Source of the DNA: an uncultured Eubacterium sp.
GTDB lineage: Bacteria > Bacillota > Clostridia > Lachnospirales > Lachnospiraceae
Assembly (NCBI GenBank): GCA_946611445.1
Contig: CAMODP010000111.1
Span: forward strand, 1 to 5,992
Direction of reading: 5' to 3'
Length of the DNA stretch: 5,992 bases
Positions 1 through 5,654 of the stretch are shown here, in pieces (within the stretch, counting starts at the first letter, position 1; the number at the start of each line of letters is the position of its first letter). The position numbers and the translations under genes are program-made. Below the pieces are notes generated by a model. That model was not told where the DNA came from. It worked only from the letters and a program-made list of their open reading frames with translations, and did not search any database.

Positions 1-663
1 AAGAATTTCGGAGAAGAGTACACCGTACCGATTCTCTTCCGGACGGAAGACTGGCGGCAGGTCACCTATGAAAACCTGCCGGATGTTCCCTGCGTAGTCA
101 AAGCCAACACAGGTGCCGGAACATGGCGGATTATCCGCGACAAGAATGAAGTCAATTTCAGGGAACTGCAGAACAAATGCCGCCGCTGGATGCACCTGAA
201 TTATTATTACAGAACCCAGGAGTGGCAGTACAAAAATATAAAACCCTGCATCATTGTAGAGCCGCTCCTCACCGACAGCGAGGGGCGTATCCCGAACGAC
301 GTAAAGCTGCATTATTTCAACGGAAAGCTGGGCTTTGTCTACTATGTCATTGACCGTGAGGGAGAGGGCTTCCGCACGCTCTTTACACCGGAGTGGAAGC
401 TGCTGCCTTTCCAGTGGGTCTCAGACGTAAAATATAAAAAAGTTGACAGGCCTGTGACTGAACCGCGCCCTGCGTGTCTCGACAAGATGATCGAGTTCGG
501 CAACAGGATCGCAAAGAACTTCCGGTATGTACGTGTGGACTTCTACGAACTGGAAGGAAAGATGTACTTCAGCGAGATCACGCTGTATCACGGCGCCGGG
601 TACAACAAATTTCATCCGGAAGAATATGAGAAGCAGTATGCGGAGATGCTGGAACTGAAGTGA
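1..663 (+). CDS. TupA-like ATP-grasp protein (5' partial)
   Basis: The reading frame is open from the first base and ends at TGA 661-663, giving 220 visible residues; the N-terminus lies upstream of the window. An ATG at base 190 exists, but the frame and family-like sequence continue upstream of it, so it is internal. The sequence resembles the TupA-like ATP-grasp family found in teichuronic acid and polysaccharide clusters. Visible residue 34 begins a K-x-N-x-G-x-G-x-W segment typical of the nucleotide-binding part. Residues 74-87 (EWQYKNIKPCIIVE) form the central family signature, and a D-x-K-x-x-x-F-N-G-K-like segment follows at about 100-108. D180 (VRVDFY) and E192 (SEIT) fit the metal/ATP-binding acidic residues of the ATP-grasp fold. 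No membrane segment is visible, so it is probably cytosolic. Family members are thought to transfer or ligate a group during polymer synthesis; the substrate here is unknown. The original operon spacing to the next gene appears interrupted by the 660-837 element. Confidence 0.82.
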   Translation, partial: KNFGEEYTVPILFRTEDWRQVTYENLPDVPCVVKANTGAGTWRIIRDKNEVNFRELQNKCRRWMHLNYYYRTQEWQYKNIKPCIIVEPLLTDSEGRIPNDVKLHYFNGKLGFVYYVIDREGEGFRTLFTPEWKLLPFQWVSDVKYKKVDRPVTEPRPACLDKMIEFGNRIAKNFRYVRVDFYELEGKMYFSEITLYHGAGYNKFHPEEYEKQYAEMLELK

Positions 664-837
664 AACGAGACAGGACGCTGGCTGGAGCCAGGAGATACCC
701 AGATGGCCGCTGCTCCGCCGGCCCGAGCCTGCTCCTCTATGGCGCCAGGGACAGGTATGCCCCAGCCGCCCAAGACTCAGCCGGTCTCGGGCGCGTGCTC
801 GCTGAATGCGTCCACTAGGGTATCCCTTGTCTCCTCA
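660..837 (+). mobile_element. Candidate small ORF-less inserted element between two operon genes
   Basis: This 178-bp unit separates two genes that otherwise look like operon neighbours. AGTGA occurs at 659-663 and again at 837-841, so removing 660-837 (or 664-841) restores a seamless site: the upstream gene would still end with AAG-TGA, and the next ATG would lie 24 nt after the stop with its AGGAGG box intact. The interior is GC-rich, carries no plausible gene, and is filled with complementary segments. There are no long terminal inverted repeats of classical DDE insertion sequences. A GTGA immediately after the 3' end matches my recollection of the ATGA/GTGA (NTGA) motif beside HEARO/IsrB-type elements of the IS200/IS605 group, which move without target duplication; on that view the left AGTGA is coincidental or part of the element end. 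Alternatives are a MITE, a REP-like element, or a resident regulatory leader. Insertion is inferred from geometry only. Confidence 0.48.
667..833 (+). ncRNA. Structured RNA candidate, possibly HEARO / omega-RNA-like
   Basis: Nested complementary segments form a coherent fold. The closing stem is 667-674 with 826-833 (eight pairs, one G-U). It opens into a junction with a hairpin, CTGGC 678-682 with GCCAG 687-691 around a four-base loop, and a perfect seven-pair stem GATACCC 694-700 with GGGTATC 818-824. Inside are 704-706/812-814 plus 708-710/808-810, and a perfect seven-pair stem GCCCGAG 721-727 with CTCGGGC 786-792. That last stem encloses a small hairpin CCTG 728-731 with CAGG 752-755. Single-base spacers at the junction and the strict nesting argue for selected RNA structure. 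Size, ORF-less state, high GC and the flanking GTGA suggest a stand-alone HEARO RNA, the guide-carrying RNA of IscB/IsrB nucleases. I could not check the family consensus, so the fold is better supported than the name. It is also cotranscribed with the operon and might act as a processing or attenuation site. Confidence 0.5.
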
Positions 838-853
838 GTGACATCTTGTCGAT

Positions 854-859
854 AGGAGG
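854..859 (+). promoter_or_regulatory. Ribosome binding site of the CapA-like gene
   Basis: A perfect AGGAGG lies six bases before the ATG at 866. It lies just downstream of the structured element, so the element has not disturbed translation signals of the gene. Confidence 0.85.
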
Positions 860-865
860 AATCAT

Positions 866-2014
866 ATGAGAATTGTGATAGGCGGCGATTTTGCCCCCAC
901 AGAATTCACGGAAAAGGATTTCTGGCTCGGCAATGCCGAAAAACTGTATACCCGGGAGCTTCTGGACTATCTGCAGACCTTCGATTTCCGGATTTTTGAC
1001 TTTGAGTGCTGTTTTGACGGCGCAGGCGAGCCTATCCGCAAGCACGGGCCGATGCTGACTGCGCCTGCCGCCTGCATGGCGGGAATTCTTCCGCTGCACC
1101 CGTCTCTGATGGTGCTGGCCAACAACCACAGCGCGAATCTCGGCACCGCCGGCGTGCTGCATACGATAGAATTGTTCGGGGAGCAGGGCATTCCCTGTGT
1201 GGGCGCAGGCACACCGGAAGAAGCCTCCCGGCCCTTTATTCTGGAGAAAGACGGGATACGCGTCGGCATCTATGCCTGCGCGGAACATGAATTCACCTAC
1301 GCGACGGAAGCGAGGGCAGGCGTAAACGCGTATGATCCGCTCCGGACATTTGACGAGATCCGCGATCTGAAGGCTGTCTGTGACCAGGTGATCGTGATCT
1401 ATCACGGCGGCATCCTGGACTGGCGGTATCCGTCTCCCGGCGAACAGCGCGCGCTGCGGAAAATGGCGGACTGCGGCGCAGGCCTGGTGGTCTGCCAGCA
1501 CACACACTGCATCGGCTGCCGGGAAGTCTACCATGGCAGTACGATCGTGTACGGACAGGGAGATTTTCTTTTTGCAAGGCCCACGAGAAATGACCTGCGG
1601 TATTCCGGTCTGCTTCTGGAGGCGGAGGTGTCAAAGGAAGAAATCCGGGTGTCCTGCCGCGTGCGGGTGAAACCGAAGGACACGATCCGCCTGGCATCGC
1701 CTGAGGAGGAGCGGCAGATCCTGCAGGCATTCGAAGACAGGAGCAGGGAACTGGCAGATGAGGAAGCTGTCCGGAGACATTTCCGGGAATATGTGGATTT
1801 CCGGAGACCGCAGAATATGGACACGATCGCCGGACGCAGCCTGCTGTATAAGGCATATAACAAGGTGACGCGGCACCGGCGCAGAGATGACTGGTTTTTC
1901 CGGGAGTACGGGACAGACCAGCTTCTGCGGCTGCTGAACTTTATTGACTGTGAGACGCACAGGGAAACGCTGCTGGCATTTCTGAAACAGTCGTCGGGGG
2001 TTGAAGATGATTGA
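866..2014 (+). CDS. CapA-family (metallophosphatase-fold) polysaccharide protein
   Basis: The 382-residue product belongs to the CapA / poly-gamma-glutamate synthesis PgsA-like family, which has a calcineurin-like metallophosphatase fold. Visible landmarks in order are the N-terminal GGD (D8), FDFE (E47) in place of the usual G-N-L-E, K-H-G-P-M-L-T-A-P at 59-67, LANNHSANLGTAG at 84-96 (the family N-N-H), an HGG at 180-182, QHTH at 211-214 (family G-H-x-P-H), and YGQGDFLF at 229-236 (family Y-S-L-G-N-F-L-F). The putative metal ligands D8, E47, N87, H88, H180, H212 and H214 are therefore present. No signal peptide or transmembrane helix is seen, unlike membrane-anchored Bacillus CapA, so it is probably cytosolic. 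The start is set by a perfect AGGAGG six bases upstream. The 3' end overlaps the next gene, indicating translational coupling. Such proteins recur in capsule/EPS clusters; a role in modifying or hydrolysing a polymer bond is inference. Confidence 0.85.
   Translation: MRIVIGGDFAPTEFTEKDFWLGNAEKLYTRELLDYLQTFDFRIFDFECCFDGAGEPIRKHGPMLTAPAACMAGILPLHPSLMVLANNHSANLGTAGVLHTIELFGEQGIPCVGAGTPEEASRPFILEKDGIRVGIYACAEHEFTYATEARAGVNAYDPLRTFDEIRDLKAVCDQVIVIYHGGILDWRYPSPGEQRALRKMADCGAGLVVCQHTHCIGCREVYHGSTIVYGQGDFLFARPTRNDLRYSGLLLEAEVSKEEIRVSCRVRVKPKDTIRLASPEEERQILQAFEDRSRELADEEAVRRHFREYVDFRRPQNMDTIAGRSLLYKAYNKVTRHRRRDDWFFREYGTDQLLRLLNFIDCETHRETLLAFLKQSSGVEDD
1996..2000 (+). promoter_or_regulatory. Ribosome binding site deciding the start at 2007
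   Basis: GGGGG at 1996-2000 lies six bases before ATG 2007. It touches the in-frame TTG at 2001, leaving no spacer, so the ATG is the better start. The site is inside the 3' end of the CapA-like gene. Confidence 0.55.
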
Positions 2015-3227
2015 CAGGGTTGAGAAAAAAGACTGCGCCGGCTGCGGCGCCTGTGCGGCAGTGTGCCCGAAGAAGGCCATTTCCCTGCAGGAAAATGAGG
2101 ACGGTTTCCGGTTTCCTGTGACTGACGGCAGCCTCTGTGTTCAGTGCGGCAGATGTGAAGCGGCCTGCCCGGTTCTGGAACGGACGGACCGGAAAGTGCC
2201 CCTTGCCGTGTATGCGGCAGCAGCCGGAAAAGAACGCGTCCTCATGCAGTCCGCGTCGGGAGGCGCTTTCTCGGCTCTGGCTGAGGACTTTCTGAGAGAA
2301 GGCGGCATCGTATACGGCTGCGCGATGGTATTTGGATCTCCCCGCGGACAGGCTGTCTCGCTGCAGCATGTGCGGGTATCTGAAAAAAGGGAGCTCGCGG
2401 CGCTGTCCGGCTCCAAGTATGCCCAGAGCCGGACAGACACGGTGTATCCGCAGGTCCGCAGAGATCTCCTGGAGGGGCGGAAAGTCCTGTTTTCCGGAAC
2501 GCCGTGCCAGTGCGCAGGTCTGCGGCAGTATCTGCTGGCAGAAAAGACAGCGGCAGAACATCTGTATACCGCGGATATTCTCTGCCACGGCGTGCCTGCC
2601 GAGAAGATGTTCCGGCAGTATCTGGATTATCTGGGCAGAAAATACCGCGGCACCGTCACAGCATACCAGTTCCGGGACAAGCAGAGGGGATTCACATATT
2701 TCCCCCGCTTCCGGCTGAAAAATAAAGAGCGGGAGAGATGGGTACTGCTGGCGACGATGGAAGAGGGTTACTGGTACCTGTTTCAGAACTCTCTGGCAAA
2801 CCGTGAGAGCTGCTACAGCTGTCCATATGCTTCCGCAGAGCGGTGCGGGGACATCTCGCTGGGAGATTACTGGGGTATTGAACAGGCCCATCCGGAACTG
2901 CTGACCTCCGGGGGCGGACCGCTGCAGAGAGAAAAAGGCGTTTCCCTGATGCTGGTGAATACCGCACAGGGGAAAAAACTGCTGGACACTTACGGACAGG
3001 GCCTGCGGTGCTGCCCCAGTACGCTGGACGCGGCCCTGGTCAGGGGGGACGCCCTCAAAAAGCCGTCTGCGATGCCTCCGGAACGGGATGAGGTTCTGCG
3101 CCTTCTGCGCGAGAAAGGATATGAAGGCGCGCTTGCCTGGGTAAAGAGAGCCATGGGAGCGGGCTATCTGAAGAGCCTGATGAAGGAAAAGGCAAAAGCG
3201 GTTCTGCGCAGCAGGCGGGGAGGCTGA
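2007..3227 (+). CDS. FrhB/FdhB-family iron-sulfur flavoprotein (coenzyme F420 hydrogenase/dehydrogenase beta subunit-like)
   Basis: From ATG 2007 the product has 406 residues. The N-terminus is a bacterial ferredoxin module with two complete CxxCxxCxxxCP motifs (C10, C13, C16, C20 and C44, C47, C50, C54), predicting two [4Fe-4S] clusters. It is followed by the FrhB/FdhB N- and C-terminal domains: ASGGAFSAL at 83-91, SGSKYAQS at 134-141, LFSGTPCQCAGL at 161-172, DILCHGVP at 190-197, and a late cysteine cluster C269, C272 and C280 leading into GDISLGDYWG at 281-290. These match the flavin/iron-sulfur oxidoreductases related to F420-hydrogenase beta subunits. In bacterial polysaccharide clusters such genes often accompany pyruvyl transferases, although none is seen here. 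It is soluble by appearance. The gene starts eight bases before the upstream stop is complete, so translation is probably coupled. A redox role in making a modified sugar is inference; use of F420 itself is not implied. Confidence 0.86.
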   Translation: MIDRVEKKDCAGCGACAAVCPKKAISLQENEDGFRFPVTDGSLCVQCGRCEAACPVLERTDRKVPLAVYAAAAGKERVLMQSASGGAFSALAEDFLREGGIVYGCAMVFGSPRGQAVSLQHVRVSEKRELAALSGSKYAQSRTDTVYPQVRRDLLEGRKVLFSGTPCQCAGLRQYLLAEKTAAEHLYTADILCHGVPAEKMFRQYLDYLGRKYRGTVTAYQFRDKQRGFTYFPRFRLKNKERERWVLLATMEEGYWYLFQNSLANRESCYSCPYASAERCGDISLGDYWGIEQAHPELLTSGGGPLQREKGVSLMLVNTAQGKKLLDTYGQGLRCCPSTLDAALVRGDALKKPSAMPPERDEVLRLLREKGYEGALAWVKRAMGAGYLKSLMKEKAKAVLRSRRGG

Positions 3228-3231
3228 ATAC

Positions 3232-3261
3232 TTGCAGGTCTGCCTGCAGATATGTTAGAAT
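3232..3261 (+). promoter_or_regulatory. Candidate sigma-A promoter 1, extended -10
   Basis: TTGCAG at 3232-3237, an 18-base spacer, then TAGAAT at 3256-3261 preceded by TG at 3253-3254 (extended -10, TG-N-TAGAAT). The -10 matches five of six consensus bases and the -35 three of six. Transcription would start near 3268 and serve rfbA and the genes after it. The dyad at 3233-3248 covers the -35 box. Confidence 0.45.
3233..3248. other. Hairpin / dyad in the rfbA upstream gap
   Basis: TGCAGG (3233-3238) and CCTGCA (3243-3248) form a perfect six-pair stem with a four-base loop just after the FrhB-like stop codon. No T-run follows, so it is not a standard intrinsic terminator. It overlaps the -35 region of the first promoter candidate and could be an operator or mRNA-stabilising stem. 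Confidence 0.4.
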
Positions 3262-3262
3262 A

Positions 3263-3291
3263 TTGATAACTGTCGTTTCAGTATACATAAT
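3263..3291 (+). promoter_or_regulatory. Candidate sigma-A promoter 2
   Basis: TTGATA at 3263-3268, the ideal 17-base spacer, then CATAAT at 3286-3291; each box matches five of six consensus bases. Transcription would start near 3298, which leaves a very short leader of about 14 bases before rfbA ATG at 3312, close to the limit for retaining the ribosome binding site. It sits in an AT-rich island within otherwise GC-rich sequence, which supports real promoter function. Confidence 0.5.
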
Positions 3292-3311
3292 TCTGTTGAG
3301 AGGATAAAGAT

Positions 3312-4214
3312 ATGAAGGGGATTATTCTTGCCGGCGGCTCCGGCACCAGGCTGTATCCGCTTACAAAGGTTACTTCCAAACAGCTTCTGCCGGTGTATGA
3401 TAAACCGATGATATACTATCCGCTTTCTGTGCTGATGAATGCAGGTATCCGGGAGATTCTGATTATTTCCACGCCGGCGGACACGCCCCGGTTTGAGGAA
3501 CTTCTGGGAGACGGCCGGCCGTTCGGAATTCATCTGCAGTACCGGGTGCAGCCCTCACCTGACGGGCTGGCGCAGGCCTTCATCATCGGCGAAGAGTTTA
3601 TCGGCGATGACAGTGTGGCCATGGTCCTCGGCGATAACATCTTTGCGGGACATGGCTTGAAAAAACGGCTCCGGGCGGCTGTCGAAACCGCTGAAAACGG
3701 ACGCGGCGCTACGGTTTTCGGGTATTATGTGGACGACCCGGAGAGATTTGGCATAGTTGAATTTGACGAAAGCGGCAGGGCTGTTTCCATTGAAGAGAAA
3801 CCGGAACACCCGAAAAGCAATTACTGTGTGACAGGCCTGTACTTTTATGACAACCGCGTTGTGGAATACGCGCGCAATCTGAAGCCGTCTGCCCGCGGCG
3901 AGCTGGAGATCACGGACCTGAACAGGATCTATCTGGAGAACGGCGAATTGAATGTGGAACTTCTGGGACAGGGCTTTACCTGGCTGGATACCGGTACGCA
4001 TGAGAGCCTTGCGGATGCCACGAATTTCGTAAAGACTGTTGAGCAGCATCAGCACAGAAAGATCGCCTGTCTGGAGGAGATCGCTTTTCTGAACGGCTGG
4101 ATCAGCCGGGAAGATCTGCTGGAGGAGTACGAACAGCTGAAGAAAAACCAGTACGGACAGTATCTGCTGGATGTGCTGAACGGAAAGTACGTAGATATTC
4201 TGAACAACCGGTAA
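3312..4214 (+). CDS. rfbA: Glucose-1-phosphate thymidylyltransferase (RfbA/RmlA)
   Basis: The 300-residue protein is full length for RmlA. It joins dTTP and glucose-1-phosphate to give dTDP-glucose and pyrophosphate in the cytosol, the first step to dTDP-L-rhamnose and related deoxysugars. The nucleotidyltransferase signature is complete: [13 protein letters not shown] at 6-18, then [12 protein letters not shown] at 22-33 with the catalytic R13 and K23. LGDN at 106-109 supplies the metal-binding D108. EEKP, GLYFYDN and the [10 protein letters not shown] segment supply the sugar-binding half and the second metal aspartate. The ATG is preceded by AGAGG at 3299-3303 with an eight-base spacer. 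Two promoter candidates lie in the gap upstream, so this gene probably begins a transcript. The rmlB, rmlC and rmlD partners are not in the window, so the downstream sugar cannot be stated from here. Confidence 0.96.
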   Translation: MKGIILAGGSGTRLYPLTKVTSKQLLPVYDKPMIYYPLSVLMNAGIREILIISTPADTPRFEELLGDGRPFGIHLQYRVQPSPDGLAQAFIIGEEFIGDDSVAMVLGDNIFAGHGLKKRLRAAVETAENGRGATVFGYYVDDPERFGIVEFDESGRAVSIEEKPEHPKSNYCVTGLYFYDNRVVEYARNLKPSARGELEITDLNRIYLENGELNVELLGQGFTWLDTGTHESLADATNFVKTVEQHQHRKIACLEEIAFLNGWISREDLLEEYEQLKKNQYGQYLLDVLNGKYVDILNNR

Positions 4215-4218
4215 CATG

Positions 4219-4224
4219 TGAGGA
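4219..4224 (+). promoter_or_regulatory. Ribosome binding site deciding the start at 4230
   Basis: TGAGGA lies five bases before ATG 4230. The in-frame GTG at 4218 would itself overlap this site and has no purine-rich box upstream, so ATG 4230 is preferred. Confidence 0.6.
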
Positions 4225-4229
4225 TCGGG

Positions 4230-5654
4230 ATGCGGACACAGAAGCAATGGATAAAACATCTGGACTTTACGGTCCTGGATATGGCAGTCACAGCACTGGC
4301 TTTTCTGTGTGCCTGCGCGCTGCGTCCGGGTGCGGTCTCTGTCCTTCTGCATGAGGCCGTTTACCGAAATACCCTGATCGGTCTCGTACTTGCGGCCGGT
4401 GTCATCGGCCTTTTATTTCAGGTACACAGAAGCATCCTCCGGAGGTCCGCATGGAAAGAATGCACGGAGACATTAAAATTCGTGCTGCTTCTGGCTGTCA
4501 TCATTTCTTTCTGGAATTATATCAGCAAGGTCAGCAATGACCTGTCCAGGTTTGTTTTCGGGGCGTGGTTTCTGCTGGACTTCGGCATGCTTTTCGCCGC
4601 CCGCTGTCTGTATAAGACCTTTCTTAACAGACGTCTGAGAGCCGGCAACCGGCTGCCGCGGCTGATCCTGATTGCGGAAGCCGGAGATGCGGACAGGCAG
4701 CTGTCTTTCTACCGCACAAGGGGGGAAAAGCAGTTCCGGATCGCGGCCGTTGCCGTTTTTTCAGACGCGGAAAATGAAGAAAAAACGACGGCAGATACCG
4801 AAAAAGAAGGCATACCGGTCCTCTGCGGGAGAGAGGCCCTGTACAGCTTCATGCAGAAAGAAGTGGTGGATGAAGTCCTGATTGCGGACGCATCCCTGGT
4901 CAGAGACGAAGAACTGCTGCAAAGCCTGATGAGTGCCGGCACGACGATCTACATCAGCCTTGATGAAATCGGGGAGGTCCTTCCCAACAAGCATATGGAC
5001 AGAATCGCGGATCAGATCGTCCTTGCCTCAACTGTGCAGCCCTTCTCTCCCGAGCAGATGCTCCTCAAGCGTCTGACAGATATCCTGATTGCTCTGGCAG
5101 GCCTTGCAGTGACAGGCATTGTATTCGTGATTTTCGCGCCGATTATCGTGATCCAGTCTCCGGGCCCGGTCTTCTTTTCACAGATTCGCGTCGGGATGAA
5201 CGGCAGGCGTTTCCGCATGTATAAATTCCGTTCCATGTATCCGGATGCCGAAGCCAGAAAGGCGGAGCTGATGGAGAAAAACAGGATGAAGGGCGGGATG
5301 TTCAAGATAGACAACGACCCGAGGGTCATACCGATCGGCCGGTTTATGAGAAAGTACTCTCTGGACGAACTCCCGCAGTTTTACAATGTACTTCGCGGAG
5401 AGATGAGTGCTGTCGGCACAAGACCGCCTACCGTAGACGAGTGGGAGCAGTACAGCCTGGAACACCGGGCCCGCCTGTCCATGAAGCCTGGCGTCACGGG
5501 ACTCTGGCAGGTCAGCGGGCGCAGTGATATCGTGGATTTTGATGAAGTGGTTTCTCTGGATATGAAATATATCCGGGAGTGGAATATCCGTAAAGACTTC
5601 AAGATCATTCTTCAGACGATCCGGGTTGTCTTTACCGGAAGCGGGGCATACTGA
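4230..5654 (+). CDS. Exopolysaccharide polyprenyl glycosylphosphotransferase (initiating sugar transferase)
   Basis: The 474-residue protein (ATG 4230; GTG 4218 would add four residues) transfers a sugar-1-phosphate from a nucleotide sugar to undecaprenyl phosphate at the inner face of the membrane, the first committed step of repeat-unit assembly. Layout: four hydrophobic helices at about 11-31, 48-64, 81-98 and 107-125; a soluble Rossmann-like middle domain (about 140-265, starting RLPRLILIAEAG); a membrane re-entrant helix at about 284-308; then the catalytic domain. The catalytic domain has SPGPVFFSQIRVG at 310-322, YKFRSM at 331-336, the acidic pair D379-E380 in SLDELPQ, GEMSAVGTRPP at 390-400, and KPGVTGLWQVSGRS at 419-432. 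This matches the WbaP/CpsE-type large polyisoprenyl-phosphate hexose-1-phosphate transferases. The sugar (glucose, galactose or other) cannot be told from sequence. It starts 15 nt after rfbA and probably shares its transcript. Confidence 0.94.
   Translation: MRTQKQWIKHLDFTVLDMAVTALAFLCACALRPGAVSVLLHEAVYRNTLIGLVLAAGVIGLLFQVHRSILRRSAWKECTETLKFVLLLAVIISFWNYISKVSNDLSRFVFGAWFLLDFGMLFAARCLYKTFLNRRLRAGNRLPRLILIAEAGDADRQLSFYRTRGEKQFRIAAVAVFSDAENEEKTTADTEKEGIPVLCGREALYSFMQKEVVDEVLIADASLVRDEELLQSLMSAGTTIYISLDEIGEVLPNKHMDRIADQIVLASTVQPFSPEQMLLKRLTDILIALAGLAVTGIVFVIFAPIIVIQSPGPVFFSQIRVGMNGRRFRMYKFRSMYPDAEARKAELMEKNRMKGGMFKIDNDPRVIPIGRFMRKYSLDELPQFYNVLRGEMSAVGTRPPTVDEWEQYSLEHRARLSMKPGVTGLWQVSGRSDIVDFDEVVSLDMKYIREWNIRKDFKIILQTIRVVFTGSGAY

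Noticed and set aside
664..865. Small protein gene in the intergenic gap
   Set aside because: No plus-strand frame with a convincing start, ribosome binding site and length is seen; the nested complementarity explains the sequence better.
664..865. CRISPR array or tandem repeat in the gap
   Set aside because: The repeated words are inverted and nested (stems), not regularly spaced direct repeats.
815..1534. 239-residue minus-strand ORF opposite the CapA-like gene
   Set aside because: It is antisense to a clear family gene, has no recognisable domain, and is rich in residues expected from a GC-rich complementary frame.
1941..2891. 316-residue minus-strand ORF opposite the FrhB-like gene
   Set aside because: The plus-strand frame has two complete ferredoxin motifs and family signatures; the antisense frame shows no domain or ribosome binding site that I can see and crosses a gene boundary.
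3233..3248. Hairpin after the FrhB-like gene as an intrinsic terminator
   Set aside because: The stem is only six pairs and is followed by AGATATG rather than a T-run, so it does not meet the usual terminator form; kept only as a dyad.
3555..4352. 265-residue minus-strand ORF opposite rfbA
   Set aside because: It spans the end of rfbA and the start of the transferase gene, both unambiguous, and looks like a compositional shadow.
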